Of a stretch of 64,000 bases of DNA, positions 38,864-60,206 are shown in pieces. The notes below the pieces were generated by a model, which worked only from the letters and a program-made list of their open reading frames with translations, did no database searches and was not told the origin of the DNA. The stretch lies in the NCBI RefSeq assembly GCF_000011205.1, contig NC_003106.2, positions 248,001 to 312,000 of the forward strand, read 5' to 3'. How positions within the stretch are numbered: position 1 is the stretch's first letter; the number at the start of each line of letters is the position of its first letter. A program made the position numbers and the translations under genes. Origin of the DNA: Sulfurisphaera tokodaii str. 7. GTDB lineage: Archaea > Thermoproteota > Thermoprotei_A > Sulfolobales > Sulfolobaceae.

Positions 38864-39307
38864 CTATCTTACTGGCTTTTGTTTTTTACCCTTATATAAA
38901 GCATCTAATGAAACACCATTAACCATAATTACCTTATATCTTACTCCGGGTAAGTCTCCCATTGATCTGCCTAGAGTTCCTCCAATTCCAGCAATGACTA
39001 CCTCATCATGTTCGTCAATGAAGTTTACGCCACCGTCTCCAGGAACGAAAGCAGTAACTATTCTACCGTTTTTTACTAATTGTACCCTTACAGCTTTCCT
39101 TACGGCGGAGTTAGGTTGTCTAGATTCAATTCCTACTTTTTCTAGGACTACCCCTCTAGCCATTGGTGCTCCTTCCAATGGATCAAACTTTTCTTTTAAT
39201 TTTAACATTCTTCTCTTGAATTTTCTTTGATGCCATCTAAACTTAAGTCTCTTTAACCTTAATTTCCTTGCAGCAAACATTCCTTTAGGTGATTTACCTC
39301 CTGCCAT
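38864..39307 (-). CDS. rps12: 30S ribosomal protein S12
   Basis: 147 residues, archaeal S12 (eukaryotic uS12 type). Decoding loop block [23 protein letters not shown] with the PNSA motif, and [27 protein letters not shown] at the end. Twelve bases after the NusA-like gene in the RNA polymerase operon. Confidence 0.98.
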   Translation of the reverse strand: MAGGKSPKGMFAARKLRLKRLKFRWHQRKFKRRMLKLKEKFDPLEGAPMARGVVLEKVGIESRQPNSAVRKAVRVQLVKNGRIVTAFVPGDGGVNFIDEHDEVVIAGIGGTLGRSMGDLPGVRYKVIMVNGVSLDALYKGKKQKPVR

Positions 39308-39319
39308 TCTTCTTCACCC

Positions 39320-39751
39320 TTAAGTTATAATCACGGAATCAATATCCATATATCTTTTTAATATTAACTTTGCTCTAGTAACATTTCTTCCGTTCTTACC
39401 AATAGCAAGGCCCTTATCTTGAGGATCAACATTAATATAAACTGTCTTCTTAGAATTAGACTGAACCACTTTTACACTTCTCACCTTTGCAGGTGCCATT
39501 AGATTTCTTACTAAATCTTCTAGATTATCGCTATATCCTACTATCTCAATTGATTTTCCTATAAGTTTTTCCAGCCTTTTTACATTAGAACCATTTTTAC
39601 CTATAGCTGTTCCCATATTTTCTGGGTTTACAAGAAATATAATTCTGTTATTTTCTTCATCTACAATACAATCCCTTGCAGTTACACGCGTTACGTCTTG
39701 AAAAAGTGACATATACCTTAATTCCTCTGAAGTAAGCTTAATCTCAGGCAA
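39320..39751 (-). CDS. nusA: NusA-like transcription factor, archaeal short form
   Basis: 143 residues with two KH domains, [20 protein letters not shown] and [19 protein letters not shown], both with the GxxGxxG loop (KNG). Unlike bacterial NusA there is no N-terminal or S1 domain. It abuts rpl30e directly. Confidence 0.95.
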   Translation of the reverse strand: MPEIKLTSEELRYMSLFQDVTRVTARDCIVDEENNRIIFLVNPENMGTAIGKNGSNVKRLEKLIGKSIEIVGYSDNLEDLVRNLMAPAKVRSVKVVQSNSKKTVYINVDPQDKGLAIGKNGRNVTRAKLILKRYMDIDSVIIT

Positions 39752-40072
39752 TTATTGAGCCCCCTCCTTTATTTCTTCTAGTAATCTGGATTCACCAGGA
39801 TCTATAACACCAATAGTGGATATCATAAATGGTTTTCCACAAAGTGTTCCTAATTCATATGCACTACCATTATACTGATAAACTGGAATATTAGATATCT
39901 TTGCATAAGCTAGAATATCATCTTTAAGATCTTGCCTCAAGGTAGAAGCTATTATTACCATTTTTACTTTCCCTGTCTTCACCATTTTTATTGTTTTTTT
40001 GCTCCCAAAAACTACTTTTCCTGTTCTTAATAAAGTTTTTAGCTCGCTTTCAAATCCTGTTACTTCTGCCAT
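39752..40072 (-). CDS. rpl30e: 50S ribosomal protein L30e
   Basis: 106 residues. FESELKTLLRTGKVVFGSKKTIKMVKTGKVKMVIIAS, and PVYQYNGSAYELGTLCGKPF are typical of eL30, related to L7Ae. Five bases after rpoA2. Confidence 0.96.
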   Translation of the reverse strand: MAEVTGFESELKTLLRTGKVVFGSKKTIKMVKTGKVKMVIIASTLRQDLKDDILAYAKISNIPVYQYNGSAYELGTLCGKPFMISTIGVIDPGESRLLEEIKEGAQ

Positions 40073-40077
40073 TTACT

Positions 40078-47277
<7,200 letters not shown>

Positions 47278-47282
47278 TTATA

Positions 47283-47537
47283 TCACCCACTTATAACGTA
47301 TCTATATACAACTACTTCTCCAGACAAAGAGCTTTTTCTGGTAATTTTAATTATATCTCCAGGTTTTGCACCAACTAATTTAGCTATAGGATCTGATGCT
47401 CTAATCCAAGGAAGTTGCTCTGGTTTTATTCCTAATTCCTTAAGAATTTTATAAGCTTCTTCTATGCTTAGGACCTCATGCTTAGGAACAAGCTCATGCT
47501 GACTAGGATCTATTTTAATTTTTGATGAAGAACGCAT
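47283..47537 (-). CDS. rpoH: DNA-directed RNA polymerase subunit H
   Basis: 84 residues from the ATG at 47537 ([20 protein letters not shown]). I reject the 15-residue upstream extension because archaeal H starts here. [27 protein letters not shown] is the RPB5 C-terminal core. First gene of the polymerase operon. Confidence 0.96.
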   Translation of the reverse strand: MRSSSKIKIDPSQHELVPKHEVLSIEEAYKILKELGIKPEQLPWIRASDPIAKLVGAKPGDIIKITRKSSLSGEVVVYRYVISG

Positions 47538-47591
47538 TATATTCACCAAACTAAGTCGTAATATGTAAGTAGTTTCGACCACTTAAAAAAA

Positions 47592-48923
47592 TTATGTTAA
47601 TGAAGAAAGGAGTTTTCTTGCAGAATTTATAATCTCTCTTGCGGAAGAATAAATTTCGTCATATGATAATGAAACTCTTGCAATACCTTGCTGTATAGCC
47701 TTCATCCCTACAGCAGCTGCTACTCTTGGGTATACTTCCCACTCAGTCATTTTGGGAATAATATAATTTTCATTAATTCCTTTTTCTCTAGCAAAGGAAG
47801 CTAATTCTCTTGCCGCTTCGATTACCATTTCATCAGTTATAGTTTTCGCTCTAACATCTAAAGCACCCCTAAAAACTGCTGGAAATATTAAGGAGTTATT
47901 TACTTGGTTAGGTAAATCACTTCTTCCAGTAGCTACAATCCTAGCACCAGCATTTTTCGCTTCATCTGGCCAGATTTCAGGAACAGGATTAGCTAATGCA
48001 AACACTATTGGATCTTTATTCATTAATTTTATCCAATCTGATTTTATTACACCAGGGCCTGGCTTAGAAGCTGCAATTAAAACATCAGCACCTTTAAAAG
48101 CATCTTCTATTGTCCTAGCACCAATTTTATTTGTTTTTTCTAGAAGTTCATATTTCCATGGATTTTCTAATTTCATTGAATCCTCATCATTTCTTCCTTT
48201 ATACAATGGTCCTTTACTATCTATAACAATCATATTTTCATAGGGAACACCATATTTATATAATAATCTCGCTGTAGCTATATTTGCTGCCCCAGCGCCA
48301 TATAGAATGACTCTTATATTTTTTGGGTCTTTGCCAGTTATCTCAAGAGATGTTATTAATCCAGCTAGTGTAGCTCCTGCTGTACCTTGTTGATCGTCAT
48401 GCCATACAGGAATTTCAACTGTTTGCCTTAATTTATCTAGAATATAAAAACATTTAGGTGATTCTATATCCTCTAAATTAATCCCTCCAAAAGCTGGTTC
48501 TAGTATTTTAACTGTTTCAATAATTTTATCCGGATCCTTCGTACCTATCGGCAACGGTATCGCGTCAACACCACCTAAATATTTAAAGATCAAAGCCTTT
48601 CCTTCCATTACTGGCATTGCGGCCTCTGGTCCAATATCTCCTAATCCTAAAACTCTTGTACCATCAGTTACTATAGCGATAGCATTCCACCTATAAGTAT
48701 AATGGAAAGATAATTCTTTGTTTTTCGCAATTTCCTTGGATACTGCTGCTATACCTGGAGTATATAAAACGGCAAAATCGTCTATGGATTTTATAGGAAC
48801 CTTAGGTAATATTTGTATTTTTCCCTTATATTTAGAAGAAATTTCAATTGCCTTTTTATCTAATTCACTCAATGTAATAACACCAGTATCTTTACTAAAT
48901 ATAAGATTAAATTTTTTGAGCAT
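47592..48923 (-). CDS. malate dehydrogenase, oxaloacetate-decarboxylating (malic enzyme)
   Basis: 443 residues. [54 protein letters not shown] and Rossmann [17 protein letters not shown], all typical of the short malic enzymes. It converts malate to pyruvate with reduction of NAD(P). Cofactor preference cannot be told: IDSKGP follows the second strand. It lies divergent from aIF5B with 38 bp between starts. Confidence 0.94.
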   Translation of the reverse strand: MLKKFNLIFSKDTGVITLSELDKKAIEISSKYKGKIQILPKVPIKSIDDFAVLYTPGIAAVSKEIAKNKELSFHYTYRWNAIAIVTDGTRVLGLGDIGPEAAMPVMEGKALIFKYLGGVDAIPLPIGTKDPDKIIETVKILEPAFGGINLEDIESPKCFYILDKLRQTVEIPVWHDDQQGTAGATLAGLITSLEITGKDPKNIRVILYGAGAANIATARLLYKYGVPYENMIVIDSKGPLYKGRNDEDSMKLENPWKYELLEKTNKIGARTIEDAFKGADVLIAASKPGPGVIKSDWIKLMNKDPIVFALANPVPEIWPDEAKNAGARIVATGRSDLPNQVNNSLIFPAVFRGALDVRAKTITDEMVIEAARELASFAREKGINENYIIPKMTEWEVYPRVAAAVGMKAIQQGIARVSLSYDEIYSSAREIINSARKLLSSLT

Positions 48924-48961
48924 GAAATAGATATCAATGTGGTTTTAGTTGGTGAAAGATT

Positions 48962-50770
48962 ATGTCTCAACAGTTACAAAGTAGAAGACTTAGACAACCT
49001 ATTGTAGTGGTTTTAGGCCATGTAGATCACGGTAAAACAACATTATTAGATAAAATTAGAGGAACTGCAGTAGTAAAAAAGGAACCAGGGGAAATGACTC
49101 AAGAAGTAGGAGCTAGCTTCGTTCCTACGAGTGTAATAGAGAAAATAGCAGAACCATTGAAAAAGACATTTCCAATTAAACTTGAAATACCTGGATTACT
49201 CTTTATTGACACTCCAGGGCATGAACTATTTAGTAATCTAAGAAGAAGAGGGGGGAGTGTTGCAGATATTGCTATTCTTGTCGTAGATGTAGTAGAAGGG
49301 TTTCAAAAACAAACTTATGAATCCTTAGAGATATTAAGAAGTAGAAAAGTTCCTTTCTTAGTGGCCGCAAATAAAATTGACAGAATACCTGGCTGGAAAC
49401 CAATAGATACTTATTCCTTCTTAGAAAGTATAAAAAGCCAAAGAAAAGATGTACAAACTCAACTAGATAATTACGTATATAGGCTTGTAGGACAATTAGC
49501 AGAATTAGGCTTCAATGCAGATAGGTTCGATCGTATAAGAGATTTCACTAAAACAGTTGCAATAGTACCTGTTTCAGCTAAGACAGGCGAAGGAATAGCT
49601 GAATTACTTGCTCTACTTGCTGGATTAACACAGAATTATATGAAAACAAAATTAAGATTTGCCGAAGGACCGGCTAAAGGTGTTATATTAGAGGTAAAAG
49701 AATTACAAGGGCTCGGATATACTATTGATGTTATTATATACGATGGGATCTTAAAGAAGAATGATACAATTATAATTGGGGGTCTAAACGGGCCAATTGT
49801 AACAAAGGTAAGGTCAATTCTTGTACCAAAGCCTTTGCAAGACATCAAAGTAGTTAAGACAGACTTAACACAAATTGATGAAGTTTATGCTGCTGCAGGT
49901 GTTAAGATTTATGCACCAGAACTCGAAAATGCATTAGCAGGTTCTCCGTTATTTGTAGCAGAGAACGAGCAACAAATTGAAGAATACAAGAAAATTATAC
50001 AAGAAGAAATAGCTAGTGTAAAATATTACAATGCAAACATAGCAGGTATTGTTGTTAAAGCTGATAGTTTAGGAAGTTTAGAAGCTATAGTTGAAGGACT
50101 AAAACAAAAGAACATTCCGATTAGATTAGCAGATATAGGTCCTATAACAAAAAAAGATATAACTGAAGCTGAACTTACTTTACAAGAAGCAAAAGAATAC
50201 GGAATTATAGCCGCATTTAGAGTAAAACCATTACAAGGCATAGAAGTCCCAAATAACATTAAGTTAATTTACAGCGAAATAATATACCAATTAATAGATG
50301 ATATAGAGAAGTATATAACAGAAGTAAGAGAAAGTGAAAAGAGAAGAACTCTAGATTCTTTAATTCTTCCAGGCAAATTTAGGTTAATACCAGGTTATGT
50401 ATTCCGTAGAAGTGATCCAGTAATAGTAGGTGTTGAAGTGCTAGGAGGAATAATAAGGCCAAAGTTTCCAGTTATGAAAAAAGATGGTAAAAGAGTGGGT
50501 GAGATACTTCAAATTCAAGATAATAAAAAAAGTGTAGATAGGGCTACTAAAGGAATGGAAGTAGCTGTTTCTATAAAGGGAAATATAATGGTAGGAAGAC
50601 AAATTGATGAAGGAGAAATACTCTACACTGATGTACCAAAGGAAGATTTAGAGATACTATTAACCAAATATAAAGATATAATCACAGATGATATGAAAGA
50701 AGTTATAAAGGAAATAATTAATATAAAAAGAGTTAATGACCCTACATATGCACTTGGGCTAAAGGTGTAA
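48962..50770 (+). CDS. infB: translation initiation factor aIF5B
   Basis: 602 residues, archaeal IF2/eIF5B. G1 [19 protein letters not shown]3 [17 protein letters not shown]4 NKIDRIPGW. Domains II-IV follow, ending in a C-terminal helix ([16 protein letters not shown]) that contacts aIF1A in the family. Promotes subunit joining. Last 29 bases overlap ndk on the other strand. Confidence 0.97.
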   Translation: MSQQLQSRRLRQPIVVVLGHVDHGKTTLLDKIRGTAVVKKEPGEMTQEVGASFVPTSVIEKIAEPLKKTFPIKLEIPGLLFIDTPGHELFSNLRRRGGSVADIAILVVDVVEGFQKQTYESLEILRSRKVPFLVAANKIDRIPGWKPIDTYSFLESIKSQRKDVQTQLDNYVYRLVGQLAELGFNADRFDRIRDFTKTVAIVPVSAKTGEGIAELLALLAGLTQNYMKTKLRFAEGPAKGVILEVKELQGLGYTIDVIIYDGILKKNDTIIIGGLNGPIVTKVRSILVPKPLQDIKVVKTDLTQIDEVYAAAGVKIYAPELENALAGSPLFVAENEQQIEEYKKIIQEEIASVKYYNANIAGIVVKADSLGSLEAIVEGLKQKNIPIRLADIGPITKKDITEAELTLQEAKEYGIIAAFRVKPLQGIEVPNNIKLIYSEIIYQLIDDIEKYITEVRESEKRRTLDSLILPGKFRLIPGYVFRRSDPVIVGVEVLGGIIRPKFPVMKKDGKRVGEILQIQDNKKSVDRATKGMEVAVSIKGNIMVGRQIDEGEILYTDVPKEDLEILLTKYKDIITDDMKEVIKEIINIKRVNDPTYALGLKV

Positions 50771-51188
50771 CTAGCTCTTCTTCTTTGAAAAATATACTCA
50801 TTTCTCTTTTTGCCTTTTCTTCACTATCTGAAGCGTGTATAACATTTTCTGCTTTACTTAAGGCATAATCACCTCTTATTGTACCTGGTGGAGCCTCTTT
50901 AGGGTCAGTGTTTCCTATCATTTTTCTAACAACACTAACAGCTTCATCTCCTTCGATTACCATACACACTACTGGACCAGAAGTTATATAGCTAATTAAC
51001 TCCTCAAAGAATGATTTACCTTTATGCTCTTCATAAAGTCTTTCTGCAGTAGGTCTATCTATTTTAACCATTTTTAAGCCTATAATTTTAAGACCTCTTT
51101 TTTCAAATCTAGAAATTATTTCGCCAATAAGATTTCTTCTTACACCATCTGGTTTTATCATAACAAAAGTTCTTTGGATACTCATCAC
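50742..51188 (-). CDS. ndk: nucleoside-diphosphate kinase
   Basis: 148 residues (second Met is the likely start). [26 protein letters not shown] and active-site histidine in NVIHASDS. It equalises NTP/dNTP pools. Overlaps the L24e stop by 4 bases (ATGA), so translationally coupled to it. Confidence 0.97.
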   Translation of the reverse strand: MMSIQRTFVMIKPDGVRRNLIGEIISRFEKRGLKIIGLKMVKIDRPTAERLYEEHKGKSFFEELISYITSGPVVCMVIEGDEAVSVVRKMIGNTDPKEAPPGTIRGDYALSKAENVIHASDSEEKAKREMSIFFKEEELVTPLAQVHM

Positions 51189-51370
51189 TTACCACCTATA
51201 TATGATTTTGTCCATTTCAACTTTTTAGGATCTCTATGTAGCTTCAACATTGATTTTTTACATTTATTTGAACAGAACCATAATATACTACCATCATTTC
51301 TTATATACATTAAACCAGTTGCTGGCGGTATTTCTTTTCCACAGAAACTGCACTGTTTAATTGAGGGCAT
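51185..51370 (-). CDS. rpl24e: 50S ribosomal protein L24e
   Basis: 61 residues. Zinc knuckle [13 protein letters not shown] and [22 protein letters not shown]. Shares a divergent 67-bp promoter region with the S28e gene and precedes ndk. Confidence 0.96.
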   Translation of the reverse strand: MPSIKQCSFCGKEIPPATGLMYIRNDGSILWFCSNKCKKSMLKLHRDPKKLKWTKSYIGGK

Positions 51371-51437
51371 CTCATGATAATACAGAGAGTGAAGTATTTA
51401 AGTGAATTGGTTTTTTGATTACTAAGGGAATAAGAAA

Positions 51438-52344
<907 letters not shown>

Positions 52345-52378
52345 ACATTTTTATCCTTAAATGCTTTCATCAATAAAT

Positions 52379-53800
52379 ATGGTTAAAATAGGACTAGAAG
52401 TACACGTTCATCTTACATCATTGAAAACTAAATTATTCTGCTCCTGTCCTAGTGATTATACTGGGAAGGATCCTAATACAAACGTATGTCCCATATGCTT
52501 AGGTTTGCCTGGCGCAATTCCAGTATTAAACGAAAACGCTGTAAAAGCAGCTATTATGGTTGCTCTAGCCATCAATGCCGAAATAGCTAATTCTTTGATT
52601 ATGGTAAGAAAACACTATTTTTACCCCGATATGGCAAAGAACTACCAAATCTCCCAATATGATGGACCTGGTAGCATTGCAATCAGTAAAGGTGGGTATC
52701 TAAAATTAAGAGAAGGCAAAACAGTTAGAATAAGAAGAATAAACATAGAAGAAGATCCTGCGAAGATAATCTATCCTACGGGATCAATGCTAACTAGCAA
52801 ATACACGTTACTAGATTATAATAGATCTGGAATGGGACTGCTTGAAATAGTAACGGAACCTGATATGACGGAACCTAAAGAAGCGAGAGAATTTCTAGAG
52901 AAATTAAGATCTATATTAGAACACTTAGGTGTATGTAATTGTGATTTAGAAGGAGCTATGAGAGCAGACGCTAATGTCTCAGTAGAAGGAGGAGAGAGAG
53001 TTGAGATAAAGAACATAGGTTCGCCCAGAGAAGTAGAAGAAGCGTTAAAATATGAAATTGCTAGACAAAAAGCTGCTATAGCACAAGGTTTACCAGTTAA
53101 AAGAGAAACTAGGCATTGGGATTCTGAAAGAAAAGTAACAGTACCTACTAGGACAAAGGAAACAGAAGAAGATTACAGATATTTCCCAGATCCGGATTTA
53201 CCACCATATCCAATAACTCAGGACCTCATAGAAGAAATAAGAAAGACTTTACCTGAATTACCCGATTTAAGGATAAAAAGATTAGTTACTCAGTATGGAA
53301 TTTCAGATTACGATGCAACTGTATTAGTTATGGATAAAGCATTAGCTGATTTATTTGAAGAGACTGCGAAACATTATAGTAATTATAAAAAATTAGTCAA
53401 TTTATTAATAAATGATTATTTAAGATGGTTAAATGATAAAAACCTAAGGCCTTCCCAATCCAAGGCTGGAAGTCAGCATTTAGTAGAATTATTAAAGTTG
53501 CTTGATGATGGAGTTATCACAATAAAAATAGCTAAGGAAATTCTTCCTGAAATTGTATTAGAAGGAAAAATGCCATCATCTATAATAAAAGAGAGAGGCC
53601 TTGTTGCAATAAAAGATGAAGATTACTTAATTAATGTAATAAAAGAAGTAATTAATGAAGAACCAGATGCTGCTGAAAAGGCTAAGAATGACCCTAAGGT
53701 TATAAATTATCTAGTTGGTAAAGTTATGAAAAAGACTGGAAAAAGAGCTGATCCACAATTAACTAACGAGTTAATAAAGAAGATTCTAGGCATTAAATAA
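52379..53800 (+). CDS. gatB: Asp/Glu-tRNA(Asn/Gln) amidotransferase subunit B
   Basis: 473 residues from ATG 52379 (MVKIGLEVHVHL); I prefer it to the ATG at 52361 because the family begins KIGLEVHVQL and a TATA-like TTTTTATCC lies ~28 bases upstream. Zinc motif CSCPSDYTG/CPICLGLPG, GLLEIVTEPDM, and the C-terminal YqeY tail. GatA and GatC are not in the window. Confidence 0.96.
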   Translation: MVKIGLEVHVHLTSLKTKLFCSCPSDYTGKDPNTNVCPICLGLPGAIPVLNENAVKAAIMVALAINAEIANSLIMVRKHYFYPDMAKNYQISQYDGPGSIAISKGGYLKLREGKTVRIRRINIEEDPAKIIYPTGSMLTSKYTLLDYNRSGMGLLEIVTEPDMTEPKEAREFLEKLRSILEHLGVCNCDLEGAMRADANVSVEGGERVEIKNIGSPREVEEALKYEIARQKAAIAQGLPVKRETRHWDSERKVTVPTRTKETEEDYRYFPDPDLPPYPITQDLIEEIRKTLPELPDLRIKRLVTQYGISDYDATVLVMDKALADLFEETAKHYSNYKKLVNLLINDYLRWLNDKNLRPSQSKAGSQHLVELLKLLDDGVITIKIAKEILPEIVLEGKMPSSIIKERGLVAIKDEDYLINVIKEVINEEPDAAEKAKNDPKVINYLVGKVMKKTGKRADPQLTNELIKKILGIK

Positions 53801-53855
53801 TCACAGCGTGGGTTTTTCATCACTTCTCAGCACTTAAAACCTCGATCATCAAAAA
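53801..53855 (-). ncRNA. candidate box C/D small RNA between gatB and the PRTase gene
   Basis: Minus strand: C box TTGATGA (53852-53846), 15-nt guide, D' CTGA (53830-53827), spacer GAA, C' GTGATGA (53823-53817), 12-nt guide, D-like GTGA (53804-53801). The D'-3 nt-C' core is perfect; the outer boxes have one mismatch each. A minus-strand TATA-like AAATAAATA (~53873-53885) lies ~26 nt before the C box. The D guide would recognise AGCGTGGGTTTT. Confidence 0.5.
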
Positions 53856-53879
53856 TAATAGGAAGATGGTGATATTTAT

Positions 53880-54593
53880 TTGAATATGCAAAAAGACAAG
53901 GATTTACGATTAAGATTAACAGTAGTGGATTTACTTAAAGAATTAAAAAACAGTTTCACTTATAAAGAACTTGCTAAAATCTTTAATATTCAAGAAAGTT
54001 TATTATGTAGATACGTTAACGGTTCTACTATTCCAAGTGAAGTACATGCAAAAGAGATACTTGACAAGTTAAAATCAAGAGATTTCCTAGTAAAATTCTT
54101 ACTTAATAAAATAATTATTCATGATGACGGATATATTGATACTTCACGATTACTATTTTATCCAAATTTACTTAAGATATTAATTGAAATGTATTATTAT
54201 AGATTTTTCGAAAATAAAGAAATAACTAAAATAGCTACTGTTGCTGTTAACGGGATTCCTTTTGCCACATTAACTGCTGAAGCTCTAGCTAAACCTCTAA
54301 TAATCATAAAAAAGCATAAAGATTCTATGTTTATTGATTATATTGATGAAAGTTTAAAGGAGGCAGATGGTGTTATAACATCTATTTTTTTAAGAAAAGA
54401 TTATATTTCAAAGAATGATAAAATACTACTTATTGATGATGTAATTAGAAGTGGTAAAACAATTACTACAGCAACAAAACTAATTAGAAAAGCTGGAGCA
54501 GATATAGTTGGAGTTTTAGTAATAGCTAGCGTCGGTAACGAATGGAGTAAACATATTAATGGGATACCGATTAAACCATTATTTGTATTATGA
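53880..54593 (+). CDS. HTH-phosphoribosyltransferase regulator, GfcR/PurR-like
   Basis: 237 residues from TTG 53880 (ATG 53886 is an alternative). N-terminal HTH FTYKELAKIFNIQESLLCRYVNGSTIP, C-terminal type I PRTase with ILLIDDVIRSGKTITTA. Proteins with this layout (GfcR in haloarchaea) are transcription regulators that use the PRTase fold as a sensor. The regulated genes are not known here. ATGA overlap with the next gene. Confidence 0.85.
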   Translation: MNMQKDKDLRLRLTVVDLLKELKNSFTYKELAKIFNIQESLLCRYVNGSTIPSEVHAKEILDKLKSRDFLVKFLLNKIIIHDDGYIDTSRLLFYPNLLKILIEMYYYRFFENKEITKIATVAVNGIPFATLTAEALAKPLIIIKKHKDSMFIDYIDESLKEADGVITSIFLRKDYISKNDKILLIDDVIRSGKTITTATKLIRKAGADIVGVLVIASVGNEWSKHINGIPIKPLFVL

Positions 54594-55177
54594 TAGCAAG
54601 AATTCTAAAAGATGTATACGTAATAAAAGGAAATTTTAACAGTTACTTAATTATTACTAACAATCAACATGTAATTCTAATCGATAGTAGTAATGGAAAT
54701 GATTCTAGTATATTAATAGAGGGAATTGAGGAAATACTATCAAAATACGATAAAGGAATAGACTATCTAATATTAACAAGTCATTATGAGGAAGTCTCTG
54801 GAGGAGCCAATTATATTTCATCTTTTCTACAAATACCATATATTGTAGCAAGTAAGGAGGATGCAATACTCATTAGAAAGGGAATAGGTAAAGAAAAATC
54901 CTATACTCCAGCTAAAGTAAATCTTGAAATTAAGGATACTACGAAGAAAATAGAAGAGGATATTTACATATTTAAATCAAAAGCGCCTACTTTAGGATCC
55001 CTTCTTGTTCTACATAAGAATATTATCTTTAGTGGAGTTAACAAGATATCAGGTATTATGAATAGGATAAATTATATATGTAACGCATATGAATGTAAAA
55101 AGGTAGAAGAGCTTTGGTTTTCGAAGAAAGATGTGACTCATGCGGAAGATTTACAGAAACAAAATACTGTGGAGTGA
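54590..55177 (+). CDS. metallo-beta-lactamase-like fold, catalytic site degenerate
   Basis: 195 residues. Strand pattern IARILKDVYVIKGNFNSYLIITNNQHVILIDSS matches the MBL start, but the HxHxDH motif reads TSHYEEVSGGAN, missing most metal ligands. It probably no longer hydrolyses by a binuclear metal site. Translationally coupled to the PRTase regulator and overlapping the next small gene by 64 bases. Confidence 0.65.
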   Translation: MIARILKDVYVIKGNFNSYLIITNNQHVILIDSSNGNDSSILIEGIEEILSKYDKGIDYLILTSHYEEVSGGANYISSFLQIPYIVASKEDAILIRKGIGKEKSYTPAKVNLEIKDTTKKIEEDIYIFKSKAPTLGSLLVLHKNIIFSGVNKISGIMNRINYICNAYECKKVEELWFSKKDVTHAEDLQKQNTVE

Positions 55178-55299
55178 AAAAAATTAATGTTTGCGTAGAC
55201 TGCTGTTTACTCTGCAACATAAGAAGTAAATGTGAGCTTAGGGTTTGGTTTCATGACCTAGTGCCTATAATAAGTGTTAAAGGGAAAATTTCAAAATGA
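55114..55299 (+). CDS. small Cys-rich zinc protein
   Basis: 61 residues from TTG at 55114 (other starts are possible). [14 protein letters not shown] and [15 protein letters not shown] hold nine cysteines, arranged as knuckles for one or two zinc ions. It overlaps the MBL-like gene by 64 bases in another frame and the next gene by ATGA. The cysteine spacing and coupling argue that it is real; the family is not recognised. Confidence 0.6.
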   Translation: MVFEERCDSCGRFTETKYCGVKKINVCVDCCLLCNIRSKCELRVWFHDLVPIISVKGKISK

Positions 55300-55931
55300 G
55301 ACCCTATATTATAATATTCAGTACTACTACTATAGATGGTAGAATTGCCTCAAAAGACTATTATAGTGAACTAAGCTGTCCTTACGATAAAATGAGATTA
55401 CATATTTTAAGAACTGAAGTTGATGCTGTATTGGTTGGTTCTAATACTGTAAGGATAGATAATCCTAAGCTTTTAGTTAAGTATGCTAAGGGAAGAAATC
55501 CTGTTAGAGTTACAATAAGTGAGAGCTTAAATTTTGATCCTAATCTAAATATATTTAGTGTACCTCCTGATACAATAATTTATACTACTTACCAAGCTTA
55601 TCTAAGGAATGAGGATAAAGCAAATGAATTAAAGAAAAAAGGAGTAAAAATAAGAGTTTTAGAAAAACTTTCATCTTGTATAATTGCAGAAGACTTATAC
55701 AATTTAGGAGTAAAAAGAATTCTAATTGAAGGAGGAGGAAGAACTATATGGAATTTTATAAAGGATAATTGCTTTGATGAGATTAGGATAACAATATCTC
55801 CTAAAATTTTCGGAAATGGTGTTTCAGTAGTAAATGGAGAAGGATTCAAAGGAATAGAAGCACCAGAGCTTAAACTTGTAGATTGTAAAATATGTGAATG
55901 TAAAAAAGAAATTCATTTAAGATATATGAGA

Positions 55932-55937
<6 letters not shown>
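55296..55937 (+). CDS. RibD-C-type reductase of riboflavin synthesis
   Basis: 213 residues. [34 protein letters not shown] and [14 protein letters not shown] are typical of the 2,5-diamino-6-ribosylamino-pyrimidinone 5'-phosphate reductase (archaeal ArfC/Rib7). It uses NADPH in the riboflavin/F420 chromophore route. The stop overlaps the convergent Tes gene by 6 bases. No other riboflavin gene lies in the window. Confidence 0.9.
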
Positions 55938-57680
<1,743 letters not shown>

Positions 57681-57749
57681 ATTTACCTATCTACTACATA
57701 AAGAATTGCATATATATAAACAATTTCACCGTATATACCATCAATTAGG

Positions 57750-58670
57750 TTAAAACCATCCTGTAAAATTATCCCAACCAGTTTTTTTAATTATTGATTT
57801 TTTATATTCTAATACAGCACGTGAAGTTACTCTTCCAATTATATTGGGTGAAAAACCTAGATATTCCATATAATCAATAATTTCTGAGGCATTGTCATGC
57901 TTAACGACAATTAATGTTTCAAACTCTTCGCCACCATATTTAAGTAAATCATCGATCTTTATTCCATATTCATAAGTTTTCTCAATAACATTTTTCGAAA
58001 AAGGCAAATCTAGTAATTCTATGCCTTTTTTAGAACGTTCAATAATGTTATATAAAGATACTATCAGACCATCACTTATATCAGTTGAATAATTAATTGA
58101 TGAGCAATAGTTCTCAAAGAGATCCTTAATTCTTCTATTAATAATAGGGTGTCTAACTTTATTTATTTCTGTTTCAGTAAGCTTTATTTTCCAATTATTG
58201 ATATATGATAGAAAAACAATAGATGTGTATCCTATAAAATTACTTATTATAACTATATCATTTTCTTGGATATTTTTTACATCTTTGTAACAAATAGCCT
58301 TACCTACACCAGCTATATCTATCCATCCAGTAGTAGAAGCAGAATTAAGATCACCACCTATATATTGTGAACCATAATAATCGCTAGCATCTTTAATTCC
58401 TCTTACTATATCTTCTATCTGTGATACATATTTCTTATCTATCCCTAAAGAAGATAATATAAATTTTGGAACTCCTCCTTTTGAAAAAATATCACTCATT
58501 ACAGCAGTAACAGCTTTCCATCCTATGTCATAAAAGTCCATGAAATTGAAAGTATAATCGAGTTTAAAACCATCAATTTTATACATATTATTATCCTTAT
58601 CTACATATACATCATCTTCTACGTAACTATATTTCCCTATAATATTTTTTATAATTTCGTGCTCACTCAT
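57750..58670 (-). CDS. thiL: thiamine-monophosphate kinase
   Basis: 306 residues from ATG 58670 (MSEHEIIKNIIGKYSY). An upstream ATG at 58712 would lie inside tRNA-Thr and is rejected. AVTAVMSDIFSKGG, GGDLNSASTTGWIDI and STDISDGLIVSLYNI are the ThiL/PurM-like motifs. Makes thiamine pyrophosphate from TMP. Twelve bases after tRNA-Thr. Confidence 0.93.
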   Translation of the reverse strand: MSEHEIIKNIIGKYSYVEDDVYVDKDNNMYKIDGFKLDYTFNFMDFYDIGWKAVTAVMSDIFSKGGVPKFILSSLGIDKKYVSQIEDIVRGIKDASDYYGSQYIGGDLNSASTTGWIDIAGVGKAICYKDVKNIQENDIVIISNFIGYTSIVFLSYINNWKIKLTETEINKVRHPIINRRIKDLFENYCSSINYSTDISDGLIVSLYNIIERSKKGIELLDLPFSKNVIEKTYEYGIKIDDLLKYGGEEFETLIVVKHDNASEIIDYMEYLGFSPNIIGRVTSRAVLEYKKSIIKKTGWDNFTGWF

Positions 58671-58681
58671 AGTAATCACAG

Positions 58682-58779
58682 AGCCGCCGCGGGGACTTGA
58701 ACCCCGGACCACCGGCTTTCTTGGATCCTTCTTAGGAACCTTACGAGGCCGGCGCTCTACCAGACTGAGCTACGGCGGC
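58682..58779 (-). tRNA. tRNA-Thr (CGT), with 24-nt intron
   Basis: Acceptor GCCGCCG/CGGCGGC, anticodon stem CCGGC/GCCGG with loop CTCGTAA (anticodon CGT). Intron of 24 nt after position 37 (AGGTTCCTAAGAAGGATCC...). T arm GGGGTTCAAGTCCCC. Mature length 74 nt. Confidence 0.93.
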
Positions 58780-58811
58780 ATATTATAATTTAGAGTATCA
58801 AAATAAAATTT

Positions 58812-60164
<1,353 letters not shown>

Positions 60165-60206
60165 GGGAGAAATTATTTATTAAGTAGTATATGTGATTTT
60201 TTATTA

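Noticed and set aside
58674-58712. N-terminal extension of ThiL
   Set aside because: It is encoded by the 3' part of tRNA-Thr; the family start fits ATG 58670.
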